A DNA stretch of 64,000 nucleotides from Burkholderiaceae bacterium (GTDB lineage: Bacteria; Pseudomonadota; Gammaproteobacteria; Burkholderiales; Burkholderiaceae_C), in assembly GCA_024235855.1 (NCBI GenBank), contig JACKLN010000008.1, positions 186,001 to 250,000 of the forward strand, read 5' to 3'. This document shows, one piece after another, positions 1 through 8,953 of the stretch. A program made the translations under genes and the position numbers. Below the pieces are notes generated by a model. The model saw only the letters and a list, made by a program, of their open reading frames with translations. It did not search any database and was not told where the DNA came from. Each line of letters begins with the position of its first letter. Within the stretch, counting starts at the first letter, position 1.

Positions 1-781
1 CCGGCGCCAGATGGTAGTGCTGCCCGATGAGCCCGGAGGTCATCGTCGTGAAGAAGCGCACCGTCAGGAACACGAAGACCAGGTACTGGAAGAGCGTGAA
101 GTCCAGGTGCAGGCGCTGCAGGTCCTCGGTCAGCAGATGCCAGTAACTCGACAGCAGCATGATCGCGGCCAGCACCAGCAGCGGCACCACGTACACGGCG
201 TGGCGCAGCGGCCGCAGCAGGGGCAGCAGCAGACGGAACAGCGGGCGAGGATCGAACAGGCCGAGCATGCCCTCGGTGCTGCGGAAGTCCAGGCCCAGGG
301 CGTCCTGCACGCCGGCGGGCAGTTCGGCGTCGGCCGCAGGCGCAGCGGCGGCCGCCGCCGCTGGGGCCACTGGTGCCGCAGTGGGCGCCGCCGGCGCCGC
401 GCTCTCGATCGCCGGGCGAGGCACAGCCTTGCCGTCCTGCACCTCGAAGGTCTTGCGCATGAAGCGCTTGATCAGGGCGTGGTCGCCCGCCTCCTCGACG
501 AACAGCTTCTGGTCCACCACGGAAGCGATGAACTCGTCGAACTGCGCACGCGTCAGCTCCCGGTCGAAGCGGTCGACGAAGGCCGCCTGGATCTTGTCGA
601 ACTGCTCCAGGCCCGGCAGGATCTCCAGCAGGTAGAACTGCCACGCGTCGAAGTCGTAGGTGCGGCCCTTGACCTTGTCGCGCAGCAGGTAACTGGTGCT
701 GTCGCCCTTGACGACGCGGAACGCCTCCAGCCGGCGGACCAGGTAGCCCGGCAGGACGATCTTCTTGGTGTTTTCGCTCAT
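1..781 (-). CDS. PqqD-domain membrane protein, probable M50-peptidase/HlyD-like secretion component (3' part outside window)
   Basis: Only the first 260 residues are inside the window; the gene continues past the left edge. Residues about 10-100 resemble a PqqD-like winged-helix domain, which binds peptides in RiPP systems. An Ala/Pro-rich linker (about 125-155) follows, then a motif FDPRPLFRLLLPLLRPL and two hydrophobic segments (about 195-212 and 228-250). This order matches proteins annotated as PqqD/M50 site-2-protease-like membrane components, often with a HlyD-type C-terminal part. The HExxH motif and any HlyD part would lie outside the window, so neither is shown here. The ATG overlaps the stop of the upstream outer-membrane-factor gene (ATGA), so the two are probably co-translated and may act together in export. 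Confidence 0.75.
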   Translation of the reverse strand, partial: MSENTKKIVLPGYLVRRLEAFRVVKGDSTSYLLRDKVKGRTYDFDAWQFYLLEILPGLEQFDKIQAAFVDRFDRELTRAQFDEFIASVVDQKLFVEEAGDHALIKRFMRKTFEVQDGKAVPRPAIESAAPAAPTAAPVAPAAAAAAAPAADAELPAGVQDALGLDFRSTEGMLGLFDPRPLFRLLLPLLRPLRHAVYVVPLLVLAAIMLLSSYWHLLTEDLQRLHLDFTLFQYLVFVFLTVRFFTTMTSGLIGQHYHLAP

Positions 782-2268
782 TTCGGCGCCTGTTCGGTGC
801 TGTCGGCAGGCACGAGCGCACGCGCCTGACGTTCCGGGGTGGCCGCATCGCGGCGCTGTTCTTCTTCACGCATCCAGCCACCGCCCATGGCCTTGTAGAC
901 GCCCACCATGGCCAGCAGGCGGTCACGGCGATACTCCAGGCGGGCGATCTCGGCGTCGCGCAGGTCGATCTCGGCGTTGAACAGCTCGATGCGCTGGGCC
1001 TGGCCGCCTTCCAGCCGGGCCCGGGTGAGGTCACGCACATCGGCCAGCGCGCGCACGCGGCGGTCGCCGATGGTCTCGCGCTCGTCGGCCAGCACGCGCG
1101 TGGCCAGGGCGTTCTCCACCTCCAGCAACGCAGTCTGCACCAACTTGACGAACTGCGCCTGCGCCTCGGCGCGCACGGCCTCGGACTCGCGCACGTTCGC
1201 GGCGGTGCGGCCGCCGTCGAACACCGTGCCGGCCAGCGCAGCGCCGAGGCTGGCCGTACGCGCCGTCTCGGCGAACAGCCATTGCAGGTCGTCGGCCGCC
1301 AGACCGATCGCGCCCAGCAGGGACAGCGTCGGGAAGTACGCCGTCTTGGCCACGCCGATGCGGGCGTTGGCCGCCACCAGCGCCTGTTCGGCTGCAGCCA
1401 CGTCGGGCCGGCGCACGAGCACGTCTGCCGGTACGCCCGCGGGCAGGCTGGGCAACGTCAACGCATCGATCGACCGACGGACGATGGCGCCGGGCGGCCG
1501 ACCCAGCAGCTGCGCCAGCGTGTGCTCGGCCACCGCCATCTCGCGCCGGATCTCCGGCAGCGCCGCGGCCTGCTCCTCGACCGCGGACTGCAGACGCGCC
1601 ACGTCCAGCCGCGTGGCGGAACCGCCCTTTCGCTTCTCGTCCATCAGCGCCAGTGCCTTCCTGCGCAGTGCCAGCTTGTCCTCCACCAGCGCCAGACGCT
1701 GGTCGATCTCGAGCAGCTTCAGGTAACCGGCTGCGACGTCGGCCACGACCGTCAGCATGACGCCGCGGCGAGCCTCCTGTGAAGCCAGCAGCTCAGCCCG
1801 CGCTGCTTCATTGGACCGACGCACGCGACCCCAGAGATCGAGTTCCCAGCTGACGTTGCCGCCGAGTTCGAAATTCGACAGCGTGGGGCTCTGACCGGGG
1901 CGCAATCCGTTGGGGCGCTCCTGGCTGCGCAGTTCGCGCGTCCCGCCAATGGCGTAGCCCACCGTCGGGTAGCGTGCCGATTCGCTGGCACCCAGCCGCG
2001 CCGCGTACTGCTCGATGCGCGCCGCGGCGACGGCCAGGTCCTGGTTGGCGTCGATGGCTTCGTCGATCAGGGCCTCCAGCGCCGGGTCGCCAAAGCCCTG
2101 CCACCAGCGCGCGTTGACGAGGCCGGCGTCGTCACCGGCGTTGCCGCGCCAGGCGGCCGGCAGCGGCACGTCGGGCCGCTGGTAGTCGGGTCCGGTCGTG
2201 CAGGCCGCCAATGCGAGCGCCAGCGTGGCGACCGCCAGACCGAGTCGAGGGGATCCGCCGCGCCGCAT
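778..2268 (-). CDS. NodT/TolC-family outer membrane efflux lipoprotein
   Basis: 496-residue outer-membrane factor of a tripartite export system. The N-terminus is a lipoprotein signal with lipobox LAAC (Cys23), followed by TTGPDYQRP, the hallmark start of mature NodT-family proteins. Two OEP-type helical repeats follow, with typical phrases such as SWELDLWGRVRRS and RRPDVAAAEQ. The ATG at 2268 was chosen because it gives the signal peptide directly; the frame upstream of it overlaps the neighbouring gene. It overlaps the previous stop by ATGA and its own stop overlaps the start of the PqqD/M50-type gene. It probably forms the outer-membrane exit duct for the product handled by that neighbour. 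Confidence 0.93.
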   Translation of the reverse strand: MRRGGSPRLGLAVATLALALAACTTGPDYQRPDVPLPAAWRGNAGDDAGLVNARWWQGFGDPALEALIDEAIDANQDLAVAAARIEQYAARLGASESARYPTVGYAIGGTRELRSQERPNGLRPGQSPTLSNFELGGNVSWELDLWGRVRRSNEAARAELLASQEARRGVMLTVVADVAAGYLKLLEIDQRLALVEDKLALRRKALALMDEKRKGGSATRLDVARLQSAVEEQAAALPEIRREMAVAEHTLAQLLGRPPGAIVRRSIDALTLPSLPAGVPADVLVRRPDVAAAEQALVAANARIGVAKTAYFPTLSLLGAIGLAADDLQWLFAETARTASLGAALAGTVFDGGRTAANVRESEAVRAEAQAQFVKLVQTALLEVENALATRVLADERETIGDRRVRALADVRDLTRARLEGGQAQRIELFNAEIDLRDAEIARLEYRRDRLLAMVGVYKAMGGGWMREEEQRRDAATPERQARALVPADSTEQAPK

Positions 2269-2669
2269 CAGTCCTCCGGCGACGCGCGGGAGAGCATTTC
2301 CAGCGCGTAGTCCTCCATCTCGCGCACCTTCACGAGACGGTTGTTCAGCTCGAGCACGATGCCCTCGAACCACTTGAGCTGGTACTCCAGCTTGCGACGC
2401 TCGTCGATGATGTCCTCGAGCGGCATGTTCTCCGGCGGCCGGCCCTTCTCGTCGAACAGGAACTTGATGCCCTCGGCGAGGTCGCGGTTGATGTTGATGT
2501 GGTTGACGTGGCGCTCGATGAAGCGGCGCGCCTTCTTCGCGCTGAAGGCGTCCATCATTGCGCGCCGCAGCGCCTGCTGGTGCTCGTTCAGCGTGGCGGC
2601 GTCGGGGCGGCCGGTCTCCGGGTTCTCCGCCGCCGGCGACAGCCGTTGACGCTCGGGCTGGTCAGGCAT
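2268..2669 (-). CDS. Small charged helical protein of unknown function
   Basis: 133 residues, no cysteine, no signal peptide and no membrane segment. The N-terminal third is polar and proline-containing; the remainder is rich in Arg, Glu and Leu and looks helical, probably coiled coil (for example DERRKLEYQLKWFEGIVLEL). I do not recognise the family. The start at 2669 is the first ATG after the upstream sulfotransferase reading frame, whose stop it overlaps by 8 bp. The stop overlaps the NodT gene start by ATGA. Tight coupling on both sides implies a role in the same process as the sulfotransferase and exporter. A peptide-precursor role is possible but no leader or core pattern is visible. 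Confidence 0.8.
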   Translation of the reverse strand: MPDQPERQRLSPAAENPETGRPDAATLNEHQQALRRAMMDAFSAKKARRFIERHVNHININRDLAEGIKFLFDEKGRPPENMPLEDIIDERRKLEYQLKWFEGIVLELNNRLVKVREMEDYALEMLSRASPED

Positions 2670-3573
2670 AACCGAACTCCTGGGCCATGGCCACCACTTC
2701 GGGGTACAGGCCGCGGCCGTCGCTGCGCCAAGGCACCGGCTGGTCCAGGCGCGGCACCTTGGGCTTGTGCGGGCGGAAAGTCGGGCCGGCCAGGAAGTTC
2801 GGATCGTTGCCGAACATCGCGTTGACCGGCCCGAAGCACGCATAGGGCGAACGTTCCGGGTGCATCATCTCCTGCACCGCGTCGTCGTCGTCGCGCAGGC
2901 CCACCCAGCGCGCGATCTCGGCCAGCTTGGCCTGCGGGTCGGCCATGATGTCCTCCCCGCGCATGCGCAGCTGCCGCTCGGCGGGCACCTCGCGCAGGAA
3001 GTTGAGGATGTTGACGTTGATGTCGTGCCAGGCGATCTGCGGCTCGATCATCGCGTAGTCCTCGGTCAGCTCGAAGGCCTCGATCTTCAGGCAGAAGGCA
3101 CCGTCGTTGATCGCCATCAGCGACTTGCACTGCGCCACCGGGTGACGCACCAGGTGCAGGAAGCGCGCGTCCGGGAACGCCCGGTGCATGGCCTGCATGC
3201 GCTTGACCGACATGGTGTAGGACGGGCTCTTCTCCACCGCCACCAGCGGGTGGATCTTGTCGACGATCTCGCGGTAGACGTCACCGGTGTCCATCAGCTC
3301 GCGCGCCGACGCCCACGAGAACGCCATGTTGACCGTGTTCACGCGCTGCTCGCCGCCCCAGAGCTCGGCCACGGCGCGCATCAGTCCGTGACGCACCATC
3401 GAGCCGTTCTCCGAGATCTCGCCGGTCGTTCCCTTCCAGAGGTCGAGCAGCACGTCGACGTTGAACAGGCACAGCTCCGGCAGCCCGTACATCTGCGGGT
3501 GCTGGCCGAGCATGGCATTCACCAGCGAGGTGTAGGACCTCGGCGGCGCCAGCAGGAACAGCGGGGGCGCCAT
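2662..3573 (-). CDS. Sulfotransferase family protein
   Basis: 303-residue cytoplasmic PAPS-dependent sulfotransferase. The 5'-phosphosulfate loop is at the N-terminus (LLAPPRSYTSLVNAML), and a 3'-phosphate-binding strand and helix LHLVRHPVAQCKSL lies near the middle. The family transfers sulfate from PAPS to a hydroxyl or amine on a glycan, lipid or peptide; the acceptor cannot be read from the sequence. The ATG at 3573 places the PAPS loop at residue 9 as usual, and lies 2 bp after the stop of the sulfatase-fold gene. It is probably in one operon with the sulfatase-fold protein, the small helical protein, NodT and the PqqD/M50-type gene. Confidence 0.92.
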   Translation of the reverse strand: MAPPLFLLAPPRSYTSLVNAMLGQHPQMYGLPELCLFNVDVLLDLWKGTTGEISENGSMVRHGLMRAVAELWGGEQRVNTVNMAFSWASARELMDTGDVYREIVDKIHPLVAVEKSPSYTMSVKRMQAMHRAFPDARFLHLVRHPVAQCKSLMAINDGAFCLKIEAFELTEDYAMIEPQIAWHDINVNILNFLREVPAERQLRMRGEDIMADPQAKLAEIARWVGLRDDDDAVQEMMHPERSPYACFGPVNAMFGNDPNFLAGPTFRPHKPKVPRLDQPVPWRSDGRGLYPEVVAMAQEFGYA

Positions 3574-3575
3574 CG

Positions 3576-4400
3576 TCAGCGCTGCCCCCCGACCCGTCCC
3601 TCGACGAACGGCACCTCGAAGCACTTCTCGTGCATGATGGGCCCGTGGCCGAAGTAGCCCTCCTCGCCGAACAGTTCGCCGTGGTCGGCGGTGACGATGA
3701 AGTGCGTGTTCGGCGGCGTCAGGTCCATCAGCCGGCCGATCTGGCCGTCGACGTATTCGACGCACTTGATCTGCTGCTGGCGCAACATCTCCATCTGGCC
3801 CGCGTCGAAGCCCTGTGAGGCACTGGTCGCGACCTCGGTGTCGTCCATCGCCTTGAGCGCGCCGTGCACGCCGGAGATGCGCGGCAGCTTGGAACCGTCG
3901 AGCATGTACGGGTAGTGCGTCTCGCCCAGGTTCAGGAAGTAGTAGTGGGGTTCGTCGGGGAACTCCATCTCGTCGATCATCTTCGCGAAGTCGTTGTGCG
4001 ACTTCATCAGCTTGTAGTCGTCGAAGTCGCGGCTGATCAGCGTGTTCTTGTTGAGCACCGGCATCGACACCTTGGCCACCGTGCGATAGCCCAGGTTGCG
4101 CAGCACCTTGGGCAGCGACAGGTCAGGCAGGAAGGCCTTGAACTCAATGGTGTCGCAACCGGTGCGCGCCTTCCACTGCACGTACTCGTCCTTGTAGACC
4201 TCGGAGGCGAACACGTCCTTCGGACTGCGGTGCGGCATCAGGCCCATCACGAAGGCATGGTGCGACGGTGCCGTCCACGACGCGTAGCTGTAGCGCTTCT
4301 CGGCCACCCCCAGGCGATCGATGTTCGGCGTGCGTGCGGCGACGAAGCTGTCGTGCCGACAGCTGTCCATGACGATGAAGACGATGTGGTTGAGTTCCAT
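3576..4400 (-). CDS. Sulfatase/alkaline-phosphatase-fold hydrolase or transferase
   Basis: 274 residues with the metal-binding layout of the alkaline phosphatase superfamily: Asp12 in VMDSCRHD, and TADHGELFGEEGYFGHG near the C-terminus (Asp239, His240). At the nucleophile position the sulfatase motif C/S-x-P-S/A-R is replaced by Thr43-Ala-Pro-Ser-His. It therefore lacks the Cys or Ser that is matured to formylglycine, and Thr would be the nucleophile, as in phosphoester-transferring relatives. The protein is shorter than classical sulfatases (about 450-550 residues). No signal peptide is evident, so it is probably cytoplasmic. It is the first gene of the coupled cluster that includes the sulfotransferase. 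The substrate is unknown. Confidence 0.85.
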   Translation of the reverse strand: MELNHIVFIVMDSCRHDSFVAARTPNIDRLGVAEKRYSYASWTAPSHHAFVMGLMPHRSPKDVFASEVYKDEYVQWKARTGCDTIEFKAFLPDLSLPKVLRNLGYRTVAKVSMPVLNKNTLISRDFDDYKLMKSHNDFAKMIDEMEFPDEPHYYFLNLGETHYPYMLDGSKLPRISGVHGALKAMDDTEVATSASQGFDAGQMEMLRQQQIKCVEYVDGQIGRLMDLTPPNTHFIVTADHGELFGEEGYFGHGPIMHEKCFEVPFVEGRVGGQR

Positions 4401-4426
4401 GCAGGGCTCCGCGCGATGAGGCGCGT

Positions 4427-7400
4427 TCAGGGCGGCAGGACGATCTGCAGGCGGCCGGCGGCCGCGCCGGTGGCGTCAGGGTTGCCGAAGGTCACTGCCA
4501 GCGGCGCCGCCTGCATGACCCAGATGCGACCGTTGCCGCTGGCCAGCGGCCCGCTGCGCAGGTTCTGGACCGCCGGGTCGGTGGTGCCGATGGTGGCGCT
4601 GTCGTTCTCGGTGCCGGCGTCGGTGACGAGGTAGCTGCTGGGCGTGATCGTCAGCGTCGGCAGCCATGCGCCGCTGGTGCTGGCGCCGCCCAGGGTGCCG
4701 CCGATCAGGGTGTTGCGCGAAGGCAGACCGATGCGCATCTGGGCCCCGCCGGCACCGCTGCCGGTGGCGCCGACGAGTACCGTCGACCCACCGCTGCGGG
4801 CCACGAAGAAGCGGAAGCTGCTCCCACCGCCGGTGGGCGTCGCAGTGAACACGCCGTTGGACACGGCCAGCGTGTAATCCGCCGCCAGCGCCGACGGACA
4901 TCCCGGGCCGGGCACGCGCAGCACGGTGGCTGCCTGGCTGCACACCGCCATCTGATTGCCGCTGATGATGGCCGCCGTCGCGCGCGTGGCCGGGCTGCCG
5001 CCGGCCGGCAGGTCACGAATGGCGATGAAGTAGGTGCCGGCAGCCTCGGCCAGCGTCGTGACCAGGTTGCGCACCGCGACGTACGGCGTGGCACCGGCGC
5101 CGAAATCGTGCGCCCCGACCAGCAGATCCTCGGCCACGCGGAAGCGGATCGCGCCACCAACGGTGTACTCACTGCCCACCGGGGCACCGAAGGCCTGTGC
5201 CGCGCCGGCCCCGGCCATCGTGTACTGGCCCGCGTCGAAGTCGATGCTCAGGTCGTAGACATTGCCATCCGTGGCCACGGCCTTGTAGGCGCCATTGCGG
5301 GGGTCGCCGACCGTGACCGTGGTCGCGGCCGTGTTGTTCGCCAGGTCCGGGTCGCCGTCGGCGGTGAGCGAGAAGGTGTTGGTCAAGGCGCCGCGGGTGC
5401 CCGCGTCGGTGAGCACGGTGACGACAAAGCTCAGCGTGCTGCGGGCTGGCAGGCTGGCCACGGTCATCGACGGCCCGATCGCCGGGCAGGTGGCGGCCAC
5501 CGAGGGCGTGCAGGTGACGCTGGCCACCAGGCCGGAGGCAGCGGCGCCACCGATTGCCTGCGTGATGACCACCGGCCCCACGGCCTGTGTGCCCGGGTTG
5601 GCCACCACGGCCGTGAAGCTGGCGGTCTCGCCGGCGCGCAGGGCGGGTGCGGCCACCTGGCTCACCGACAAGTCGGTGCTGACGGCGAGAAAGCCTACCG
5701 TGGCACTGTCGTCGCCCGGCCTCGGATCGCCGGCCGTACGGGTCGTCATCGTGCCGGAGACCGTGCCATTGGTGCCCGCGTCCACGGTGAAAGGCACCCG
5801 CAGGCGCAGCCGACCGTTGGCGGGCAGCGAGGGCACGGTGAAGCTGGCGCCGTCGATCGTGGGACAGGTGGCGCCCACGGCCTGCACGCAGCTGATGGTG
5901 CCAGCCGCCGACAGGCCGGCGGACAGGACCTGTTCGACATCGACACCCAGGGCAGTGCCGGGCCCCGCGTTGGCGATCTCCATCAGGAACTCGCCGCTCG
6001 CGCCGCCAACCAGCGAGCCGGCCGGGCCGCTGCCCGTCACGGTGACGTTGGCCGCATACGCACTGCCCACGGCGACGCCACTGGCCTGTTGTGTGGCGCC
6101 ACCGGCGGTGGTGGTCGCCGTCAAGGTATTGACGATGGCGCCCTGGGTGCCGGCGGCGACCGTGGCGGTGACGTCGAAGGTCACGCTCGCCCCCACCGGC
6201 AACGCCGTGAGGTCCATCAGCGCCCCCGGCACGGCAGGACAGGTGGCTCCGCCTGCGGCGTCGACGCAGCGCACGTCGGTCAGGGTCAGGTTGCCGCCGA
6301 CGGCGTTGGTCAGTCGCACCGCGCCCGCTGCGTCCGGACCATCGTTGACGACCGCCATCCGGAAGCTGGCGGCACTGCCCGCGGGCACGGCAGACGCGGG
6401 CGCGCTGCCGGTCACCGTCAGCCCGCTGACCGCTGACACGGCGGTGCCGACGGCGATCACGCTGTTGCCGCTGCCTGCAAAGACGTTGTCGCCGGTGACC
6501 AGCAGGGTGTTGGTGATGGCGCCGTTGGCACCGGCGTCGACGCGCGTGTCGACACCCAGCGTGAGCTGCCCGCCCACCGGCAGCGACGGCACTTCGGTGA
6601 CCACCCCCACGCTGCCGGGGCAGACGGCACCTCCGGCGGCGCTGCAGCGCACGGCCAGCAGGCTGAGGTTGCCGCTGGGGGTCTGGCGCAGGCGCAGGCC
6701 TGTGGCGGGGTCTGGGCCGGTGTTGACCACCTTCATGTCGAAGCTGGCCAGGCCACCGCCGGCCACCGGATCGGCCGGGCCAGTGCCACTGAGCGTCAGC
6801 ACGGCCCGCGGCGTGCTGGCCGTGGCCACCGCGGTGGCGGTGTTGTCGGTGCGGTCGGCATCGTTCGCCGCGGTGGCGGACATGGCGTTGGTCAAGAGCC
6901 CGGTCGTGCCAGCGTCGACGACGGCATCGACCTCGAACTGCAGCGCGGCGCCGGCCGGCAGCGTCGGCACGGACATCACCGGGCCCAGCGTCGTCGGGCA
7001 GCTGGCACCCGCCGTGGCGGTGCAGCGCACGGCAGTCAGGGTCAGGCGCGCACCGACCGTGTCGACGATGTTCACCGTGCCCGACGCGTCGGGGCCGGCG
7101 TTGCCGACGGTCATCACGAACGTGGCCACGCCGCCACCGGCCACGGTGCCGGCCGGGCCGACGCCGGTGACGAACACGCCCGAGCGCGGCGTGACCACGG
7201 TGGCCTGCGCCGTGAAGCTGTTGTCGAGGCGGTCGCTGTCGGCGTCGGCACTGACCTGCAGCGTGTTGGTGACGATGCCGTTGAGGCTGCCGGCCACGGT
7301 GGCGGTGACCACGAAGTCGAGGGAGCCCCCGGCCGGCAGCGTTCCGACGTCCATCAGCGCACCAGGCACGGCCGGACAGGTGGCGCCACCGCTGGCCGTG

Positions 7401-8038
7401 CAGGCGATGCCCTGCACCACCAGCCCGGAACCGGCCTCGTTGAGCACACGCACGCCGGTGGCGTCGTCCGGCCCCTCGTTGCGCACCGACATGTCGAACG
7501 CGACGGTGTCGCCGCCGGTGACGGTGCCGGCCGGCCCACTGCCGATGACGACGAGGTCGCTGCTGGGGCTGTACGCGGTGGCCGTGACCGTGGCCACGTT
7601 GTCGGCGCTGTCGGTCTCGTAGGCGAAGCTGGCGGCCATGCGGTTGAACAGCGTGCCGCGCGCCGATGGGTTGGCCAGGGTGGTCACCGTGAAGCGCAGT
7701 GTGCCGCCGGCCTTCAGGCTGGGCACGCGCATCGCGATGCTCGGAGCCTCAGGGCAGACGGCGCCACCTTCGGCGGTGCAGGTGATGCCCATCAGCGACA
7801 GCTGGCCGCCGGCCTCGTTGGTGATGGCGACGTCCTCGGCCGCGTATTCGCCAGCGTTCTTCACCTGCATCTCGAAGACGACTTCGCTGCCGCCAGCCAC
7901 GGTGGCCACCGGGCCGGTACCCGAGACCTGCAGGTCGGTGCCGGATCGGCCACTGCCGCTGCCGCATCCCACGATCGCCGTCAGGACAGCAGCGGTGGCG
8001 ACCAGGGTCGCACGTCTCAGACGGTCAGGACAGCGCAT
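4427..8038 (-). CDS. Large lipoprotein with seven DUF11-like repeats
   Basis: 1203-residue envelope lipoprotein. The start at 8038 gives a clear lipoprotein signal ending in IVGC followed by a Gly/Ser tether. Seven consecutive repeats of about 120-125 residues follow, each opening with a xLxVxGxGPA-like strand, then A/V-GG, V-x-N-x-GP-D-A and a C-T-A...A-x-CP segment, and closing with a variable T-N-T-L / D-N-x-A strand. Each repeat keeps two cysteines about 10-14 residues apart, probably an intradomain disulfide. The last about 270 residues form a different, Gly/Ala-rich beta domain without those repeats. The layout matches DUF11/CARDB-type immunoglobulin-like surface proteins. Its stop lies 26 bp before the sulfatase-fold gene, so co-transcription is possible. 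Confidence 0.85.
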   Translation of the reverse strand: MRCPDRLRRATLVATAAVLTAIVGCGSGSGRSGTDLQVSGTGPVATVAGGSEVVFEMQVKNAGEYAAEDVAITNEAGGQLSLMGITCTAEGGAVCPEAPSIAMRVPSLKAGGTLRFTVTTLANPSARGTLFNRMAASFAYETDSADNVATVTATAYSPSSDLVVIGSGPAGTVTGGDTVAFDMSVRNEGPDDATGVRVLNEAGSGLVVQGIACTASGGATCPAVPGALMDVGTLPAGGSLDFVVTATVAGSLNGIVTNTLQVSADADSDRLDNSFTAQATVVTPRSGVFVTGVGPAGTVAGGGVATFVMTVGNAGPDASGTVNIVDTVGARLTLTAVRCTATAGASCPTTLGPVMSVPTLPAGAALQFEVDAVVDAGTTGLLTNAMSATAANDADRTDNTATAVATASTPRAVLTLSGTGPADPVAGGGLASFDMKVVNTGPDPATGLRLRQTPSGNLSLLAVRCSAAGGAVCPGSVGVVTEVPSLPVGGQLTLGVDTRVDAGANGAITNTLLVTGDNVFAGSGNSVIAVGTAVSAVSGLTVTGSAPASAVPAGSAASFRMAVVNDGPDAAGAVRLTNAVGGNLTLTDVRCVDAAGGATCPAVPGALMDLTALPVGASVTFDVTATVAAGTQGAIVNTLTATTTAGGATQQASGVAVGSAYAANVTVTGSGPAGSLVGGASGEFLMEIANAGPGTALGVDVEQVLSAGLSAAGTISCVQAVGATCPTIDGASFTVPSLPANGRLRLRVPFTVDAGTNGTVSGTMTTRTAGDPRPGDDSATVGFLAVSTDLSVSQVAAPALRAGETASFTAVVANPGTQAVGPVVITQAIGGAAASGLVASVTCTPSVAATCPAIGPSMTVASLPARSTLSFVVTVLTDAGTRGALTNTFSLTADGDPDLANNTAATTVTVGDPRNGAYKAVATDGNVYDLSIDFDAGQYTMAGAGAAQAFGAPVGSEYTVGGAIRFRVAEDLLVGAHDFGAGATPYVAVRNLVTTLAEAAGTYFIAIRDLPAGGSPATRATAAIISGNQMAVCSQAATVLRVPGPGCPSALAADYTLAVSNGVFTATPTGGGSSFRFFVARSGGSTVLVGATGSGAGGAQMRIGLPSRNTLIGGTLGGASTSGAWLPTLTITPSSYLVTDAGTENDSATIGTTDPAVQNLRSGPLASGNGRIWVMQAAPLAVTFGNPDATGAAAGRLQIVLPP

Positions 8039-8176
8039 GGAGCAGTTCAGGCGACGAAGGAAAGCGAATCGGAGGATGGTAGCTGCCCGCCAAGCAGGAT
8101 CGATGCCACCAACAACCCACCGGCGGCGGGATGCGTGAACAGTACGCGCCACGCCGGCACGCCGCGCCCGGCGCGA

Positions 8177-8953
8177 TCACCCGAGCTCAGCGGCGGCGGC
8201 GAAATGCGGGTTGTCGAAACCCGGTTTGCCATACCGCAGCGGCGCCCCCTGAAGGTCACGCACGCTGCCGCCCGCAGCCGACAGCACGGCGTGCCCGGCG
8301 GCGATGTCCCACTCCATGGTGCGGCCCAGCCGCGGGTACAGGTCGGCCTCACCGGCGGCGACCAGGCAGAGCTTGAGCGACGAACCGGCGCTGGCCAGCG
8401 CGGCCACCTTGCGCCCGGCCAGGAAGGCATCCAGCGCCGCCGCGTCGCCGTGCGAGCGGCTGGCCACCACCGTCAGCCCGGCTTCCGGCACCGGCCGGCA
8501 ACGGATCTCACGGCGGCCCGCAGCGTCCTGCATCCACGCGCCCCGGCCCACATCGCCGAGGAACATGCGGCCCAGGGCCGGGGCGTACACCACGCCGAGC
8601 ACGGGTCGGCCTTGGTGCACCAGGGCGATGTTGACGGTGAACTCGCCGTTGCGGCTGATGAACTCCTTGGTTCCGTCCAGCGGATCGACCAGCCAGAAGA
8701 GATCACCAACCGCCGGCACGTTGCCGGCCGCCACCGCCTCCTCGGCCACCACGGGCACGCCGGGTGCCAACGCCTGCAGCGCCGGCACGATGAGCTTCTC
8801 TGCGCGCTCGTCTGCTTCGGTGACCGGTGACTGGTCCTGCTTGCCCCGCACGGCGAAGTCGGTGCGGTAAACCTGCATGATCAGCGCACCGGCGTCGGTC
8901 GCGATGCGCTCCAACCCCTCCAGCCAGACCTCGCGCTGCTGTTCCCAACCCAT
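8177..8953 (-). CDS. cysQ: 3'(2'),5'-bisphosphate nucleotidase CysQ
   Basis: 258-residue member of the inositol-monophosphatase fold. Metal and substrate motifs are visible: EEA in the first half, the signature DPLDGTKEF, and MEWDIAAGHAVL near the C-terminus. The enzyme hydrolyses 3'-phosphoadenosine 5'-phosphate (PAP) to AMP and phosphate, removing the inhibitory by-product of PAPS use by sulfotransferases or PAPS reductase. The start at 8953 has an AGGAG ribosome-binding site 9 nt upstream; the longer frame has none. It is divergent from cysD across a 274-bp region, which fits joint control of sulfate activation and PAP turnover. Confidence 0.93.
   Translation of the reverse strand: MGWEQQREVWLEGLERIATDAGALIMQVYRTDFAVRGKQDQSPVTEADERAEKLIVPALQALAPGVPVVAEEAVAAGNVPAVGDLFWLVDPLDGTKEFISRNGEFTVNIALVHQGRPVLGVVYAPALGRMFLGDVGRGAWMQDAAGRREIRCRPVPEAGLTVVASRSHGDAAALDAFLAGRKVAALASAGSSLKLCLVAAGEADLYPRLGRTMEWDIAAGHAVLSAAGGSVRDLQGAPLRYGKPGFDNPHFAAAAELG

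Noticed and set aside
2268..2669. The 133-residue protein as a RiPP precursor
   Set aside because: It lacks a Gly-Gly or other leader cleavage pattern and a Cys/Ser/Thr-rich or repeated core. It looks like a helical accessory protein.
5295..7622. Long plus-strand open frame
   Set aside because: It is the antisense shadow of the seven-repeat lipoprotein; its composition mirrors that gene and it has no recognisable domain.
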